NCBI GenBank assembly: GCA_029224185.1
Contig: CM055197.1
Coordinates: 18,947,750 to 19,011,749, forward strand
Direction: 5' to 3'
DNA: 64,000 nucleotides
Source of the DNA: Karalla daura
Lineage: Eukaryota > Chordata > Actinopteri > Chaetodontiformes > Leiognathidae
Under the pieces are notes generated by a model. The model ran no database searches. It saw only the letters and a list, made by a program, of their open reading frames with translations, and was not told the origin of the DNA. A program made the translations under genes and the position numbers. Of the stretch, positions 35,001 through 49,900 are shown in pieces (position 1 is the stretch's first letter; each line of letters opens with the position of its first letter).

Positions 35001-37909
35001 CTCGCTCGGGGCCGGGATTCCGGCCAAAACGACAGGTCCGCGGTGGTTGTTTTGTTCACTTTCGGCGAGGGTTAATATCTCAGCTCCGGGACCACACCTG
35101 GCATCGGGATTGCTTTTCCCAGTGAGCGTGGGCCACCCCGGAGGCGGCTCACACCCCAAATGGTGGGTTTGGGCTCGCTCGCTCGGGGCCGGGATTCCGG
35201 CCAAAACGACAGGTCCGCGGTGGTCGTTTTTTTCACTTTCGGCGAGGGTTAATATCTCAGCTCCGGGACCACACCTGGCATCGGGATTGCTTTTCCCAGT
35301 GAGCGTGGGCCACCCCGGAGGCGGCTCACACCCCAAATGGTGGGTTTGGGCTCGCTCGCTCGGGGCCGGGATTCCGGCCAAAACGACAGGTCCGCGGTGG
35401 TCGTTTTTTTCACTTTCGGCGAGGGTTAAAATCTCAGCTCCGGGACCACACCTGGCATCGGGATTGCTTTTCCCAGTGAGCGTGGGCCACCCCGGAGGCG
35501 GCTCACACCCCAAATGGTGGGTTTGGGCTCGCTCGCTCGGGGCCGGGATTCCGGCCAAAACGACAGGTCCGCGGTGGTCGTTTTTTTCACTTTCGGCGAG
35601 GGTTAATATCTCAGCTCCGGGACCACACCTGGCATCGGGATTGCTTTTCCCAGTGAGCGTGGGCCACCCCGGAGGCGGCTCACACCCCAAATCGTGGGTT
35701 TGGGCTCGATCGCTCGGGGCCGGGATTCCGGCCAAAACGACAGGTCCGCGGTGGTCGTTTTTTTCACTTTCGGCGAGGGTTAATATCTCAGCTCCGGGAC
35801 CACACCTGGCATCGGGATTGCTTTTCCCAGTGAGCGTGGGCCACCCCGGAGGCGGCTCACACCCCAAATGGTGGGTTTGGGCTCGCTCGCTCGGGGCCGG
35901 GATTCCGGCCAAAACGACAGGTCCGCGGTGGTCGTTTTTTTCACTTTCGGCGAGGGTTAATATCTCAGCTCCGGGACCACACCTGGCATCGGGATTGCTT
36001 TTCCCAGTGAGCGTGGGCCACCCCGGAGGCGGCTCACACCCCAAATGGTGGGTTTGGGCTCGCTCGCTCGGGGCCGGGATTCCGGCCAAAACGACAGGTC
36101 CGGGGTGGTAGTTTTTTTCACTTTCGGCGAGGGTTAATATCTCAGCTCCGGGACCACACCTGGCATCGGGATTGCTTTTCCCAGTGAGCGTGGGCCACCC
36201 CGGAGGCGGCTCACACCCCAAATGGTGGGTTTGGGCTCGCTCGCTCGGGGCCGGGATTCCGGCCAAAACGACAGGTCCGCGGTGGTCGTTTTTTTCACTT
36301 TCGGCGAGGGTTAATATCTCAGCTCCGGGACCACACCTGGCATCGGGATTGCTTTTCCCAGTGAGCGTGGGCCACCCCGGAGGCGGCTCACACCCCAAAT
36401 CGTGGGTTTGGGCTCGCTCGCTCGGGGCCGGGATTCCGGCCAAAACGACAGGTCCGCGGTGGTTGTTTTTTTCACTTTCGGCGAGGGTTAATATCTCAGC
36501 TCCGGGACCACACCTGGCATCGGGATTGCTTTTCCCAGTGAGCGTGGGCCACCCCGGAGGCGGCTCACACCCCAAATGGTGGGTTTGGGCTCGCTCGCTC
36601 GGGGCCGGGATTCCGGCCAAAACGACAGGTCCGCGGTGGTCGTTTTTTTCACTTTCGGCGAGGGTTAATATCTCAGCTCCGGGACCACACCTGGCATCGG
36701 GATTGCTTTTCCCAGTGAGCGTGGGCCACCCCGGAGGCGGCTCACACCCCAAATGGTGGGTTTGGGCTCGCTCGCTCGGGGCCGGGATTCCGGCCAAAAC
36801 GACAGGTCCGCGGTGGTCGTTTTTTTCACTTTCGGCGAGGGTTAATATCTCAGCTCCGGGACCACACCTGGCATCGGGATTGCTTTTCCCAGTGAGCGTG
36901 GGCCACCCCGGAGGCGGCTCACACCCCAAATGGTGGGTTTGGGCTCGCTCGCTCGGGGCCGGGATTCCGGCCAAAACGACAGGTCCGCGGTGGTCGTTTT
37001 TTTCACTTTCGGCGAGGGTTAATATCTCAGCTCCGGGACCACACCTGGCATCGGGATTGCTTTTCCCAGTGAGCGTGGGCCACCCCGGAGGCGGCTCACA
37101 CCCCAAATCGTGGGTTTGGGCTCGCTCGCTCGGGGCCGGGATTCCGGCCAAAACGACAGGTCCGGGGTGGTAGTTTTTTTCACTTTCGGCGAGGGTTAAT
37201 ATCTCAGCTCCGGGACCACACCTGGCATCGGGATTGCTTTTCCCAGTGAGCGTGGGCCACCCCGGAGGCGGCTCACACCCCAAATCGTGGGTTTGGGCTC
37301 GCTCGCTCGGGGCCGGGATTCCGGCCAAAACGACAGGTCCGGGGTGGTAGTTTTTTTCACTTTCGGCGAGGGTTAATATCTCAGCTCCGGGACCACACCT
37401 GGCATCGGGATTGCTTTTCCCAGTGAGCGTGGGCCACCCCGGAGGCGGCTCACACCCCAAATGGTGGGTTTGGGCTCGCTCGCTCGGGGCCGGGATTCCG
37501 GCCAAAACGACAGGTCCGCGGTGGTCGTTTTTTTCACTTTCGGCGAGGGTTAATATCTCAGCTCCGGGACCACACCTGGCATCGGGATTGCTTTTCCCAG
37601 TGAGCGTGGGCCACCCCGGAGGCGGCTCACACCCCAAATGGTGGGTTTGGGCTCGCTCGCTCGGGGCCGGGATTCCGGCCAAAATGACAGGTCCGCGGTG
37701 GTCGTTTTTTTCACTTTCGGCGAGGGTTAATATCTCAGCTCCGGGACCACACCTGGCATCGGGATTGCTTTTCCCAGTGAGCGTGGGCCACCCCGGAGGC
37801 GGCTCACACCCCAAATCGTGGGTTTGGGCTCGCTCGCTCGGGGCCGGGATTCCGGCCAAAACGACAGGTCCGCGGTGGTCGTTTTTTTCACTTTCGGCGA
37901 GGGTTAATA

Positions 37910-40900
37910 TCTCAGCTCCGGGACCACACCTGGCATCGGGATTGCTTTTCCCAGTGAGCGTGGGCCACCCCGGAGGCGGCTCACACCCCAAATGGTGGGT
38001 TTGGGCTCGCTCGCTCGGGGCCGGGATTCCGGCCAAAACGACAGGTCCGCGGTGGTCGTTTTTTTCACTTTCGGCGAGGGTTAATATCTCAGCTCCGGGA
38101 CCACACCTGGCATCGGGATTGCTTTTCCCAGTGAGCGTGGGCCACCCCGGAGGCGGCTCACACCCCAAATGGTGGGTTTGGGCTCGCTCGCTCGGGGCCG
38201 GGATTCCGGCCAAAACGACAGGTCCGCGGTGGTCGTTTTTTTCACTTTCGGCGAGGGTTAATATCTCAGCTCCGGGACCACACCTGGCATCGGGATTGCT
38301 TTTCCCAGTGAGCGTGGGCCACCCCGGAGGCGGCTCACACCCCAAATCGTGGGTTTGGGCTCGCTCGCTCGGGGCCGGGATTCCGGCCAAAACGACAGGT
38401 CCGCGGTGGTCGTTTTTTTCACTTTCGGCGAGGGTTAATATCTCAGCTCCGGGACCACACCTGGCATCGGGATTGCTTTTCCCAGTGAGCGTGGGCCACC
38501 CCGGAGGCGGCTCACACCCCAAATCGTGGGTTTGGGCTCGCTCGCTCGGGGCCGGGATTCCGGCCAAAACGACAGGTCCGGGGTGGTAGTTTTTTTCACT
38601 TTCGGCGAGGGTTAATATCTCAGCTCCGGGACCACACCTGGCATTGGGATTGCTTTTCCCAGTGAGCGTGGGCCACCCCGGAGGCGGCTCACACCCCAAA
38701 TGGTGGGTTTGGGCTCGCTCGCTCGGGGCCGGGATTCCGGCCAAAACGACAGGTCCGCGGTGGTCGTTTTTTTCACTTTCGGCGAGGGTTAATATCTCAG
38801 CTCCGGGACCACACCTGGCATCGGGATTGCTTTTCCCAGTGAGCGTGGGCCACCCCGGAGGCGGCTCACACCCCAAATCGTGGGTTTGGGCTCGCTCGCT
38901 CGGGGCCGGGATTCCGGCCAAAACGACAGGTCCGGGGTGGTAGTTTTTTTCACTTTCGGCGAGGGTTAATATCTCAGCTCCGGGACCACACCTGGCATCG
39001 GGATTGCTTTTCCCAGTGAGCGTGGGCCACCCCGGAGGCGGCTCACACCCCAAATGGTGGGTTTGGGCTCGCTCGCTCGGGGCCGGGATTCCGGCCAAAA
39101 CGACAGGTCCGCGGTGGTCGTTTTTTTCACTTTCGGCGAGGGTTAATATCTCAGCTCCGGGACCACACCTGGCATCGGGATTGCTTTTCCCAGTGAGCGT
39201 GGGCCACCCCGGAGGCGGCTCACACCCCAAATGGTGGGTTTGGGCTCGCTCGCTCGGGGCCGGGATTCCGGCCAAAATGACAGGTCCGCGGTGGTCGTTT
39301 TTTTCACTTTCGGCGAGGGTTAATATCTCAGCTCCGGGACCACACCTGGCATCGGGATTGCTTTTCCCAGTGAGCGTGGGCCACCCCGGAGGCGGCTCAC
39401 ACCCCAAATCGTGGGTTTGGGCTCGCTCGCTCGGGGCCGGGATTCCGGCCAAAACGACAGGTCCGCGGTGGTCGTTTTTTTCACTTTCGGCGAGGGTTAA
39501 TATCTCAGCTCCGGGACCACACCTGGCATCGGGATTGCTTTTCCCAGTGAGCGTGGGCCACCCCAGAGGCGGCTCACACCCCAAATGGTGGGTTTGGGCT
39601 CGCTCGCTCGGGGCCGGGATTCCGGCCAAAACGACAGGTCCGCGGTGGTCGTTTTTTTCACTTTCGGCGAGGGTTAATATCTCAGCTCCGGGACCACACC
39701 TGGCATCGGGATTGCTTTTCCCAGTGAGCGTGGGCCACCCCGGAGGCGGCTCACACCCCAAATCGTGGGTTTGGGCTCGCTCGCTCGGGGCCAGGATTCC
39801 GGCCAAAACGACAGTTCTGGGTGGTCGTTTTTTTCACTTTCGGCGAGGGTTAATATCTCAGCTCCGGGACCATACCTGGCATCGGGATTGCTTTTCCCAG
39901 TGAGCGTGGGCCACCCCGGAGGCGGCTCACACCCCAAATGGTGGGTTTGGGCTCGCTCGCTCGGGGCCGGGATTCTGGCCAAAACGACAGGTCCGCGGTG
40001 GTCGTTTTTTTCACTTTCGGCGAGGGTTAATATCTCAGCTCCGGGACCACACCTGGCATCGGGATTGCTTTTCCCAGTGAGCGTGGGCCACCCCGGAGGC
40101 GGCTCACACCCCAAATCGTGGGTTTGGGCTCGCTCGCTCGGGGCCGGGATTCCGGCCTAAACGACAGGTCCGCGGTGGTCGTTTTTTTCACTTTCGGCGA
40201 GGGTTAATATCTCAGCTCCGGGACCACACCTGGCATCGGGATTGCTTTTCCCAGTGAGCGTGGGCCACCCCGGAGGCGGCTCACACCCCAAATCGTGGGT
40301 TTGGGCTCGCTCGCTCGGGGCCGGGATTCCGGCCAAAACGACAGGTCCGCGGTGGTCGTTTTTTTCACTTTCGGCGAGGGTTAATATCTCAGCTCCGGGA
40401 CCACACCTGGCATCGGGATTGCTTTTCCCAGTGAGCGTGGGCCACCCCGGAGGCGGCTCACACCCCAAATGGTGGGTTTGGGCTCGCTCGCTCGGGGCCG
40501 GGATTCCGGCCAAAACGACAGGTCCGCGGTGGTCGTTTTTTTCACTTTCGGCGAGGGTTAATATCTCAGCTCCGGGACCACACCTGGCATCGGGATTGCT
40601 TTTCCCAGTGAGCGTGGGCCACCCCGGAGGCGGCTCACACCCCAAATGGTGGGTTTGGGCTCGCTCGCTCGGGGCCGGGATTCCGGCCAAAACGACAGGT
40701 CCGCGGTGGTCGTTTTTTTCACTTTCGGCGAGGGTTAATATCTCAGCTCCGGGACCACACCTGGCATCGGGATTGCTTTTCCCAGTGAGCGTGGGCCACC
40801 CCGGAGGCGGCTCACACCCCAAATGGTGGGTTTGGGCTCGCTCGCTCGGGGCCGGGATTCCGGCCAAAACGACAGGTCCGCGGTGGTCGTTTTTTTCACT

Positions 40901-43900
40901 TTCGGCGAGGGTTAATATCTCAGCTCCGGGACCACACCTGGCATCGGGATTGCTTTTCCCAGTGAGCGTGGGCCACCCCGGAGGCGGCTCACACCCCAAA
41001 TGGTGGGTTTGGGCTCGCTCGCTCGGGGCCGGGATTCCGGCCAAAACGACAGGTCCGCGGTGGTTGTTTTTTTCACTTTCGGCGAGGGTTAATATCTCAG
41101 CTCCGGGACCACACCTGGCATCGGGATTGCTTTTCCCAGTGAGCGTGGGCCACCCCGGAGGCGGCTCACACCCCAAATGGTGGGTTTGGGCTCGCTCGCT
41201 CGGGGCCGGGATTCCGGCCAAAACGACAGGTCCGCGGTGGTCGTTTTTTTCACTTTCGGCGAGGGTTAATATCTCAGCTCCGGGACCACACCTGGCATCG
41301 GGATTGCTTTTCCCAGTGAGCGTGGGCCACCCCGGAGGCGGCTCACACCCCAAATCGTGGGTTTGGGCTCGCTCGCTCGGGGCCAGGATTCCGGCCAAAA
41401 CGACAGTTCTGGGTGGTCGTTTTTTTCACTTTCGGCGAGGGTTAATATCTCAGCTCCGGGACCATACCTGGCATCGGGATTGCTTTTCCCAGTGAGCGTG
41501 GGCCACCCCGGAGGCGGCTCACACCCCAAATGGTGGGTTTGGGCTCGCTCGCTCGGGGCCGGGATTCCGGCCAAAACGACAGGTCCGCGGTGGTCGTTTT
41601 TTTCACTTTCGGCGAGGGTTAATATCTCAGCTCCGGGACCACACCTGGCATCGGGATTGCTTTTCCCAGTGAGCGTGGGCCACCCCGGAGGCGGCTCACA
41701 CCCCAAATCGTGGGTTTGGGCTCGCTCGCTCGGGGCCGGGATTCCGGCCTAAACGACAGGTCCGCGGTGGTCGTTTTTTTCACTTTCGGCGAGGGTTAAT
41801 ATCTCAGCTCCGGGACCACACCTGGCATCGGGATTGCTTTTCCCAGTGAGCGTGGGCCACCCCGGAGGCGGCTCACACCCCAAATCGTGGGTTTGGGCTC
41901 GCTCGCTCGGGGCCGGGATTCCGGCCAAAACGACAGGTCCGCGGTGGTTGTTTTTTTCACTTTCGGCGAGGGTTAATATCTCAGCTCCGGGACCACACCT
42001 GGCATCGGGATTGCTTTTCCCAGTGAGCGTGGGCCACCCCGGAGGCGGCTCACACCCCAAATGGTGGGTTTGGGCTCGCTCGCTCGGGGCCGGGATTCCG
42101 GCCAAAACGACAGGTCCGCGGTGGTCGTTTTTTTCACTTTCGGCGAGGGTTAATATCTCAGCTCCGGGACCACACCTGGCATCGGGATTGCTTTTCCCAG
42201 TGAGCGTGGGCCACCCCGGAGGCGGCTCACACCCCAAATGGTGGGTTTGGGCTCGCTCGCTCGGGGCCGGGATTCCGGCCAAAACGACAGGTCCGCGGTG
42301 GTCGTTTTTTTCACTTTCGGCGAGGGTTAAAATCTCAGCTCCGGGACCACACCTGGCATCGGGATTGCTTTTCCCAGTGAGCGTGGGCCACCCCGGAGGC
42401 GGCTCACACCCCAAATGGTGGGTTTGGGCTCGCTCGCTCGGGGCCGGGATTCCGGCCAAAACGACAGGTCCGCGGTGGTCGTTTTTTTCACTTTCGGCGA
42501 GGGTTAATATCTCAGCTCCGGGACCACACCTGGCATCGGGATTGCTTTTCCCAGTGAGCGTGGGCCACCCCGGAGGCGGCTCACACCCCAAATGGTGGGT
42601 TTGGGCTCGCTCGCTCGGGGCCGGGATTCCGGCCAAAACGACAGGTCCGCGGTGGTCGTTTTTTTCACTTTCGGCGAGGGTTAATATCTCAGCTCCGGGA
42701 CCACACCTGGCATCGGGATTGCTTTTCCCAGTGAGCGTGGGCCACCCCGGAGGCGGCTCACACCCCAAATGGTGGGTTTGGGCTCGCTCGCTCGGGGCCG
42801 GGATTCCGGCCAAAACGACAGGTCCGCGGTGGTCGTTTTTTTCACTTTCGGCGAGGGTTAATATCTCAGCTCCGGGACCACACCTGGCATCGGGATTGCT
42901 TTTCCCAGTGAGCGTGGGCCACCCCGGAGGCGGCTCACACCCCAAATGGTGGGTTTGGGCTCGCTCGCTCGGGGCCGGGATTCCGGCCAAAACGACAGGT
43001 CCGCGGTGGTCGTTTTTTTCACTTTCGGCGAGGGTTAATATCTCAGCTCCGGGACCACACCTGGCATCGGGATTGCTTTTCCCAGTGAGCGTGGGCCACC
43101 CCGGAGGCGGCTCACACCCCAAATCGTGGGTTTGGGCTCGCTCGCTCGGGGCCAGGATTCCGGCCAAAACGACAGTTCTGGGTGGTCGTTTTTTTCACTT
43201 TCGGCGAGGGTTAATATCTCAGCTCCGGGACCATACCTGGCATCGGGATTGCTTTTCCCAGTGAGCGTGGGCCACCCCGGAGGCGGCTCACACCCCAAAT
43301 GGTGGGTTTGGGCTCGCTCGCTCGGGGCCGGGATTCCGGCCAAAACGACAGGTCCGCGGTGGTCGTTTTTTTCACTTTCGGCGAGGGTTAATATCTCAGC
43401 TCCGGGACCACACCTGGCATCGGGATTGCTTTTCCCAGTGAGCGTGGGCCACCCCGGAGGCGGCTCACACCCCAAATCGTGGGTTTGGGCTCGCTCGCTC
43501 GGGGCCGGGATTCCGGCCTAAACGACAGGTCCGCGGTGGTCGTTTTTTTCACTTTCGGCGAGGGTTAATATCTCAGCTCCGGGACCACACCTGGCATCGG
43601 GATTGCTTTTCCCAGTGAGCGTGGGCCACCCCGGAGGCGGCTCACACCCCAAATCGTGGGTTTGGGCTCGCTCGCTCGGGGCCGGGATTCCGGCCAAAAC
43701 GACAGGTCCGCGGTGGTTGTTTTTTTCACTTTCGGCGAGGGTTAATATCTCAGCTCCGGGACCACACCTGGCATCGGGATTGCTTTTCCCAGTGAGCGTG
43801 GGCCACCCCGGAGGCGGCTCACACCCCAAATGGTGGGTTTGGGCTCGCTCGCTCGGGGCCGGGATTCCGGCCAAAACGACAGGTCCGCGGTGGTCGTTTT

Positions 43901-46900
43901 TTTCACTTTCGGCGAGGGTTAATATCTCAGCTCCGGGACCACACCTGGCATCGGGATTGCTTTTCCCAGTGAGCGTGGGCCACCCCGGAGGCGGCTCACA
44001 CCCCAAATGGTGGGTTTGGGCTCGCTCGCTCGGGGCCGGGATTCCGGCCAAAACGACAGGTCCGCGGTGGTCGTTTTTTTCACTTTCGGCGAGGGTTAAA
44101 ATCTCAGCTCCGGGACCACACCTGGCATCGGGATTGCTTTTCCCAGTGAGCGTGGGCCACCCCGGAGGCGGCTCACACCCCAAATGGTGGGTTTGGGCTC
44201 GCTCGCTCGGGGCCGGGATTCCGGCCAAAACGACAGGTCCGCGGTGGTCGTTTTTTTCACTTTCGGCGAGGGTTAATATCTCAGCTCCGGGACCACACCT
44301 GGCATCGGGATTGCTTTTCCCAGTGAGCGTGGGCCACCCCGGAGGCGGCTCACACCCCAAATGGTGGGTTTGGGCTCGCTCGCTCGGGGCCGGGATTCCG
44401 GCCAAAACGACAGGTCCGCGGTGGTCGTTTTTTTCACTTTCGGCGAGGGTTAATATCTCAGCTCCGGGACCACACCTGGCATCGGGATTGCTTTTCCCAG
44501 TGAGCGTGGGCCACCCCCGGAGGCGGCTCACACCCCAAATCGTGGGTTTGGGCTCGCTCGCTCGGGGCCGGGATTCCGGCCAAAACGACAGGTCCGCGGT
44601 GGTCGTTTTTTTCACTTTCGGCGAGGGTTAATATCTCAGCTCCGGGACCACACCTGGCATCGGGATTGCTTTTCCCAGTGAGCGTGGGCCACCCCGGAGG
44701 CGGCTCACACCCCAAATCGTGGGTTTGGGCTCGCTCGCTCGGGGCCGGGATTCCGGCCAAAACGACAGGTCCGGGGTGGTAGTTTTTTTCACTTTCGGCG
44801 AGGGTTAATATCTCAGCTCCGGGACCACACCTGGCATTGGGATTGCTTTTCCCAGTGAGCGTGGGCCACCCCGGAGGCGGCTCACACCCCAAATGGTGGG
44901 TTTGGGCTCGCTCGCTCGGGGCCGGGATTCCGGCCAAAACGACAGGTCCGCAGTGGTCGTTTTTTTCACTTTCGGCGAGGGTTAATATCTCAGCTCCGGG
45001 ACCACACCTGGCATCGGGATTGCTTTTCCCAGTGAGCGTGGGCCACCCCGGAGGCGGCTCACACCCCAAATCGTGGGTTTGGGCTCGCTCGCTCGGGGCC
45101 GGGATTCCGGCCAAAACGACAGGTCCGGGGTGGTAGTTTTTTTCACTTTCGGCGAGGGTTAATATCTCAGCTCCGGGACCACACCTGGCATCGGGATTGC
45201 TTTTCCCAGTGAGCGTGGGCCACCCCGGAGGCGGCTCACACCCCAAATGGTGGGTTTGGGCTCGCTCGCTCGGGGCCGGGATTCCGGCCAAAACGACAGG
45301 TCCGCGGTGGTCGTTTTTTTCACTTTCGGCGAGGGTTAATATCTCAGCTCCGGGACCACACCTGGCATCGGGATTGCTTTTCCCAGTGAGCGTGGGCCAC
45401 CCCGGAGGCGGCTCACACCCCAAATGGTGGGTTTGGGCTCGCTCGCTCGGGGCCGGGATTCCGGCCAAAATGACAGGTCCGCGGTGGTCGTTTTTTTCAC
45501 TTTCGGCGAGGGTTAATATCTCAGCTCCGGGACCACACCTGGCATCGGGATTGCTTTTCCCAGTGAGCGTGGGCCACCCCGGAGGCGGCTCACACCCCAA
45601 ATCGTGGGTTTGGGCTCGCTCGCTCGGGGCCGGGATTCCGGCCAAAACGACAGGTCCGCGGTGGTCGTTTTTTTCACTTTCGGCGAGGGTTAATATCTCA
45701 GCTCCGGGACCACACCTGGCATCGGGATTGCTTTTCCCAGTGAGCGTGGGCCACCCCAGAGGCGGCTCACACCCCAAATGGTGGGTTTGGGCTCGCTCGC
45801 TCGGGGCCGGGATTCCGGCCAAAACGACAGGTCCGCGGTGGTCGTTTTTTTCACTTTCGGCGAGGGTTAATATCTCAGCTCCGGGACCACACCTGGCATC
45901 GGGATTGCTTTTCCCAGTGAGCGTGGGCCACCCCGGAGGCGGCTCACACCCCAAATCGTGGGTTTGGGCTCGCTCGCTCGGGGCCAGGATTCCGGCCAAA
46001 ACGACAGTTCTGGGTGGTCGTTTTTTTCACTTTCGGCGAGGGTTAATATCTCAGCTCCGGGACCATACCTGGCATCGGGATTGCTTTTCCCAGTGAGCGT
46101 GGGCCACCCCGGAGGCGGCTCACACCCCAAATGGTGGGTTTGGGCTCGCTCGCTCGGGGCCGGGATTCTGGCCAAAACGACAGGTCCGCGGTGGTCGTTT
46201 TTTTCACTTTCGGCGAGGGTTAATATCTCAGCTCCGGGACCACACCTGGCATCGGGATTGCTTTTCCCAGTGAGCGTGGGCCACCCCGGAGGCGGCTCAC
46301 ACCCCAAATCGTGGGTTTGGGCTCGCTCGCTCGGGGCCGGGATTCCGGCCTAAACGACAGGTCCGCGGTGGTCGTTTTTTTCACTTTCGGCGAGGGTTAA
46401 TATCTCAGCTCCGGGACCACACCTGGCATCGGGATTGCTTTTCCCAGTGAGCGTGGGCCACCCCGGAGGCGGCTCACACCCCAAATCGTGGGTTTGGGCT
46501 CGCTCGCTCGGGGCCGGGATTCCGGCCAAAACGACAGGTCCGCGGTGGTCGTTTTTTTCACTTTCGGCGAGGGTTAATATCTCAGCTCCGGGACCACACC
46601 TGGCATCGGGATTGCTTTTCCCAGTGAGCGTGGGCCACCCCGGAGGCGGCTCACACCCCAAATGGTGGGTTTGGGCTCGCTCGCTCGGGGCCGGGATTCC
46701 GGCCAAAACGACAGGTCCGCGGTGGTCGTTTTTTTCACTTTCGGCGAGGGTTAATATCTCAGCTCCGGGACCACACCTGGCATCGGGATTGCTTTTCCCA
46801 GTGAGCGTGGGCCACCCCGGAGGCGGCTCACACCCCAAATGGTGGGTTTGGGCTCGCTCGCTCGGGGCCGGGATTCCGGCCAAAACGACAGGTCCGCGGT

Positions 46901-49900
46901 GGTCGTTTTTTTCACTTTCGGCGAGGGTTAATATCTCAGCTCCGGGACCACACCTGGCATCGGGATTGCTTTTCCCAGTGAGCGTGGGCCACCCCGGAGG
47001 CGGCTCACACCCCAAATGGTGGGTTTGGGCTCGCTCGCTCGGGGCCGGGATTCCGGCCAAAACGACAGGTCCGCGGTGGTCGTTTTTTTCACTTTCGGCG
47101 AGGGTTAATATCTCAGCTCCGGGACCACACCTGGCATCGGGATTGCTTTTCCCAGTGAGCGTGGGCCACCCCGGAGGCGGCTCACACCCCAAATGGTGGG
47201 TTTGGGCTCGCTCGCTCGGGGCCGGGATTCCGGCCAAAACGACAGGTCCGCGGTGGTTGTTTTTTTCACTTTCGGCGAGGGTTAATATCTCAGCTCCGGG
47301 ACCACACCTGGCATCGGGATTGCTTTTCCCAGTGAGCGTGGGCCACCCCGGAGGCGGCTCACACCCCAAATGGTGGGTTTGGGCTCGCTCGCTCGGGGCC
47401 GGGATTCCGGCCAAAACGACAGGTCCGCGGTGGTCGTTTTTTTCACTTTCGGCGAGGGTTAATATCTCAGCTCCGGGACCACACCTGGCATCGGGATTGC
47501 TTTTCCCAGTGAGCGTGGGCCACCCCGGAGGCGGCTCACACCCCAAATCGTGGGTTTGGGCTCGCTCGCTCGGGGCCAGGATTCCGGCCAAAACGACAGT
47601 TCTGGGTGGTCGTTTTTTTCACTTTCGGCGAGGGTTAATATCTCAGCTCCGGGACCATACCTGGCATCGGGATTGCTTTTCCCAGTGAGCGTGGGCCACC
47701 CCGGAGGCGGCTCACACCCCAAATGGTGGGTTTGGGCTCGCTCGCTCGGGGCCGGGATTCCGGCCAAAACGACAGGTCCGCGGTGGTCGTTTTTTTCACT
47801 TTCGGCGAGGGTTAATATCTCAGCTCCGGGACCACACCTGGCATCGGGATTGCTTTTCCCAGTGAGCGTGGGCCACCCCGGAGGCGGCTCACACCCCAAA
47901 TCGTGGGTTTGGGCTCGCTCGCTCGGGGCCGGGATTCCGGCCTAAACGACAGGTCCGCGGTGGTCGTTTTTTTCACTTTCGGCGAGGGTTAATATCTCAG
48001 CTCCGGGACCACACCTGGCATCGGGATTGCTTTTCCCAGTGAGCGTGGGCCACCCCGGAGGCGGCTCACACCCCAAATCGTGGGTTTGGGCTCGCTCGCT
48101 CGGGGCCGGGATTCCGGCCAAAACGACAGGTCCGCGGTGGTTGTTTTTTTCACTTTCGGCGAGGGTTAATATCTCAGCTCCGGGACCACACCTGGCATCG
48201 GGATTGCTTTTCCCAGTGAGCGTGGGCCACCCCGGAGGCGGCTCACACCCCAAATGGTGGGTTTGGGCTCGCTCGCTCGGGGCCGGGATTCCGGCCAAAA
48301 CGACAGGTCCGCGGTGGTCGTTTTTTTCACTTTCGGCGAGGGTTAATATCTCAGCTCCGGGACCACACCTGGCATCGGGATTGCTTTTCCCAGTGAGCGT
48401 GGGCCACCCCGGAGGCGGCTCACACCCCAAATGGTGGGTTTGGGCTCGCTCGCTCGGGGCCGGGATTCCGGCCAAAACGACAGGTCCGCGGTGGTCGTTT
48501 TTTTCACTTTCGGCGAGGGTTAAAATCTCAGCTCCGGGACCACACCTGGCATCGGGATTGCTTTTCCCAGTGAGCGTGGGCCACCCCGGAGGCGGCTCAC
48601 ACCCCAAATGGTGGGTTTGGGCTCGCTCGCTCGGGGCCGGGATTCCGGCCAAAACGACAGGTCCGCGGTGGTCGTTTTTTTCACTTTCGGCGAGGGTTAA
48701 TATCTCAGCTCCGGGACCACACCTGGCATCGGGATTGCTTTTCCCAGTGAGCGTGGGCCACCCCGGAGGCGGCTCACACCCCAAATGGTGGGTTTGGGCT
48801 CGCTCGCTCGGGGCCGGGATTCCGGCCAAAACGACAGGTCCGCGGTGGTCGTTTTTTTCACTTTCGGCGAGGGTTAATATCTCAGCTCCGGGACCACACC
48901 TGGCATCGGGATTGCTTTTCCCAGTGAGCGTGGGCCACCCCGGAGGCGGCTCACACCCCAAATGGTGGGTTTGGGCTCGCTCGCTCGGGGCCGGGATTCC
49001 GGCCAAAACGACAGGTCCGCGGTGGTCGTTTTTTTCACTTTCGGCGAGGGTTAATATCTCAGCTCCGGGACCACACCTGGCATCGGGATTGCTTTTCCCA
49101 GTGAGCGTGGGCCACCCCGGAGGCGGCTCACACCCCAAATGGTGGGTTTGGGCTCGCTCGCTCGGGGCCGGGATTCCGGCCAAAACGACAGGTCCGCGGT
49201 GGTCGTTTTTTTCACTTTCGGCGAGGGTTAATATCTCAGCTCCGGGACCACACCTGGCATCGGGATTGCTTTTCCCAGTGAGCGTGGGCCACCCCGGAGG
49301 CGGCTCACACCCCAAATCGTGGGTTTGGGCTCGCTCGCTCGGGGCCAGGATTCCGGCCAAAACGACAGTTCTGGGTGGTCGTTTTTTTCACTTTCGGCGA
49401 GGGTTAATATCTCAGCTCCGGGACCATACCTGGCATCGGGATTGCTTTTCCCAGTGAGCGTGGGCCACCCCGGAGGCGGCTCACACCCCAAATGGTGGGT
49501 TTGGGCTCGCTCGCTCGGGGCCGGGATTCCGGCCAAAACGACAGGTCCGCGGTGGTCGTTTTTTTCACTTTCGGCGAGGGTTAATATCTCAGCTCCGGGA
49601 CCACACCTGGCATCGGGATTGCTTTTCCCAGTGAGCGTGGGCCACCCCGGAGGCGGCTCACACCCCAAATCGTGGGTTTGGGCTCGCTCGCTCGGGGCCG
49701 GGATTCCGGCCTAAACGACAGGTCCGCGGTGGTCGTTTTTTTCACTTTCGGCGAGGGTTAATATCTCAGCTCCGGGACCACACCTGGCATCGGGATTGCT
49801 TTTCCCAGTGAGCGTGGGCCACCCCGGAGGCGGCTCACACCCCAAATCGTGGGTTTGGGCTCGCTCGCTCGGGGCCGGGATTCCGGCCAAAACGACAGGT